From: Cinnamomum chago
Lineage: Eukaryota > Streptophyta > Magnoliopsida > Laurales > Lauraceae
Reading direction: 5' to 3'
NCBI GenBank assembly: GCA_038049695.1
Contig: CP142452.1
Location: 53,340,501-53,404,500 of the forward strand
Length of the DNA stretch: 64,000 bases
The notes beneath the pieces were generated by a model, which saw nothing but the letters and a program-made list of their open reading frames with translations, had not been told where the DNA came from and searched no databases. Shown in pieces: positions 63,322 through 64,000 of this stretch; the first letter of the stretch is position 1; the number at the start of each line of letters is the position of its first letter. Position numbers and translations under genes: made by a program.

Positions 63322-64000
63322 TAAACCAAACCAAAAAATATTCCAAAAGATGGGGAATATTGTAGAGAATTATAGAATTTCCAGAAATTAAATCTAACGA
63401 GCAAGGAACAAAAATCAACACCAACTGACCTTAAGCCCTCCCAATCACCTTGCCTTCACACACAACACAAGGGAGAGGAAATAAACAAGCAACACAATGC
63501 CTTATTGAAAACTGAAACTGTCAATGTAGCGTAAACAGTGACTGTCGACCATACTAAGCTATAAATAATGCGTAAAACTCAATAAAACCCTAGACAACCT
63601 ACTAATCTAGACTCCTGCCACAATTAAATGTCTTCTAATATAATTTCTAAATCAGAATACAAATCAAATCTCAAAAGATTAAAATAAAAAAACATCTGCT
63701 GGATTACTAAAATTTGGGCGTCCTGATAGGGTAGTGCAAATCTGGTTGTGGGGCCCACGTGGTCCACACGTTGACCCTCCAAACTGCTAGGCAACCCTGC
63801 TGGTACCTTCCTTTCTCAGGTTGGGCCTGATTTGACCCTCCAAACTTGAATCCAAAACCTGCTGCACGTGAGGCCCTGTTCATGCATTCAGTTTTTTTTT
63901 TCTGAATTTTACATATAACTCCCTGCTCTAGTTTTCTTCAAAACAGCCCCTGACATAGAGTTTTAATGAATATCTGGGTACTGTTTGAGGCCAAATTGAT
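63322..64000. other. Unassigned, LTR-like wording
   Basis: The stretch 63425-63640 has promoter/leader-like words on the minus strand (ttatttatagc, repeated 'aataaaaccctag' on +). A boundary cannot be set before the window ends. Confidence 0.25.

Noticed and set aside
63114..63424. Further NOC1-like 5' exons in the last kilobases
   Set aside because: The minus-strand ORFs show a hydrophobic start and no similarity to the CBF/NOC1 domain; no exon preceding VALQQPPQ was found.
1..64000. CRISPR arrays, operons, bacterial defence or phage systems
   Set aside because: The window is plant nuclear DNA: spliced genes and plant transposons throughout; none of the direct repeats has the CRISPR repeat-spacer layout.

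Overview
The window is nuclear DNA of a flowering plant. It holds spliced genes with canonical GT-AG introns, plant-type Ty1/copia and Ty3/gypsy LTR retroelements, RTE and L1 LINE remnants, tRNA-derived SINEs (one of the Au family) and foldback MITEs. The species cannot be read from the sequence. Long TE-filled introns suggest a medium to large genome. There are no operons, CRISPR arrays or prokaryotic features.

Two real protein-coding genes were found, in convergent orientation. (1) A complete sucrose synthase gene of the SUS2/SUS3-like group lies on the + strand: 15 coding exons, 8428-20950, 807 residues by my exon sum. It has a 5' leader exon and a 1.6 kb leader intron upstream, and a 3' UTR with AATAAA at 21203. 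All catalytic residues I could check are present. (2) The 3' part of a NOC1/CEBPZ-type ribosome-biogenesis gene (SLOW WALKER 2-like) lies on the - strand: four exons, 58252 down to 34633. Its 5' exons are not in the window. Its last intron spans 20.56 kb and is packed with retroelements.

Layout: 1-871, end of a Ty3/gypsy LTR; 2950-5822, diverged ~1.4 kb tandem duplication; 6240-8427, SUS promoter, leader exon and leader intron (with a SINE); 8428-20950, SUS, with intron 10 (5.0 kb) holding a gypsy remnant, a solo LTR with intact target-site duplication and a 6 x 30-bp array, and intron 13 (1.3 kb) holding clustered foldback MITEs; 21450-21638, a doubtful small secreted-peptide ORF; 21768-22117, TRIM-like LTR pair; 23034-23450, SINE next to an L1 remnant; 23630-34630, nested LTR elements (Tekay/Del-like LTRs and copia LTRs); 34633-58252, NOC1-like gene, its giant intron containing an RTE LINE, inverted gypsy LTRs, a deleted gypsy element with a mutated integrase, tandem arrays, an Au SINE and a solo LTR; 58253-64000, L1 remnant, a SINE with 17-bp duplications, a hAT-like non-autonomous element with 8-bp duplications, and unassigned ORFs.

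The two genes have no evident functional link: one cleaves sucrose in the cytosol, the other acts in the nucleolus on 60S assembly. No new molecular system was found. The most unusual material is structural: a hAT-like element whose relative has become a 218-bp tandem array, capped by an Au SINE; an inverted-LTR foldback joined at microhomology; and the 20.56 kb intron that a housekeeping gene evidently tolerates.
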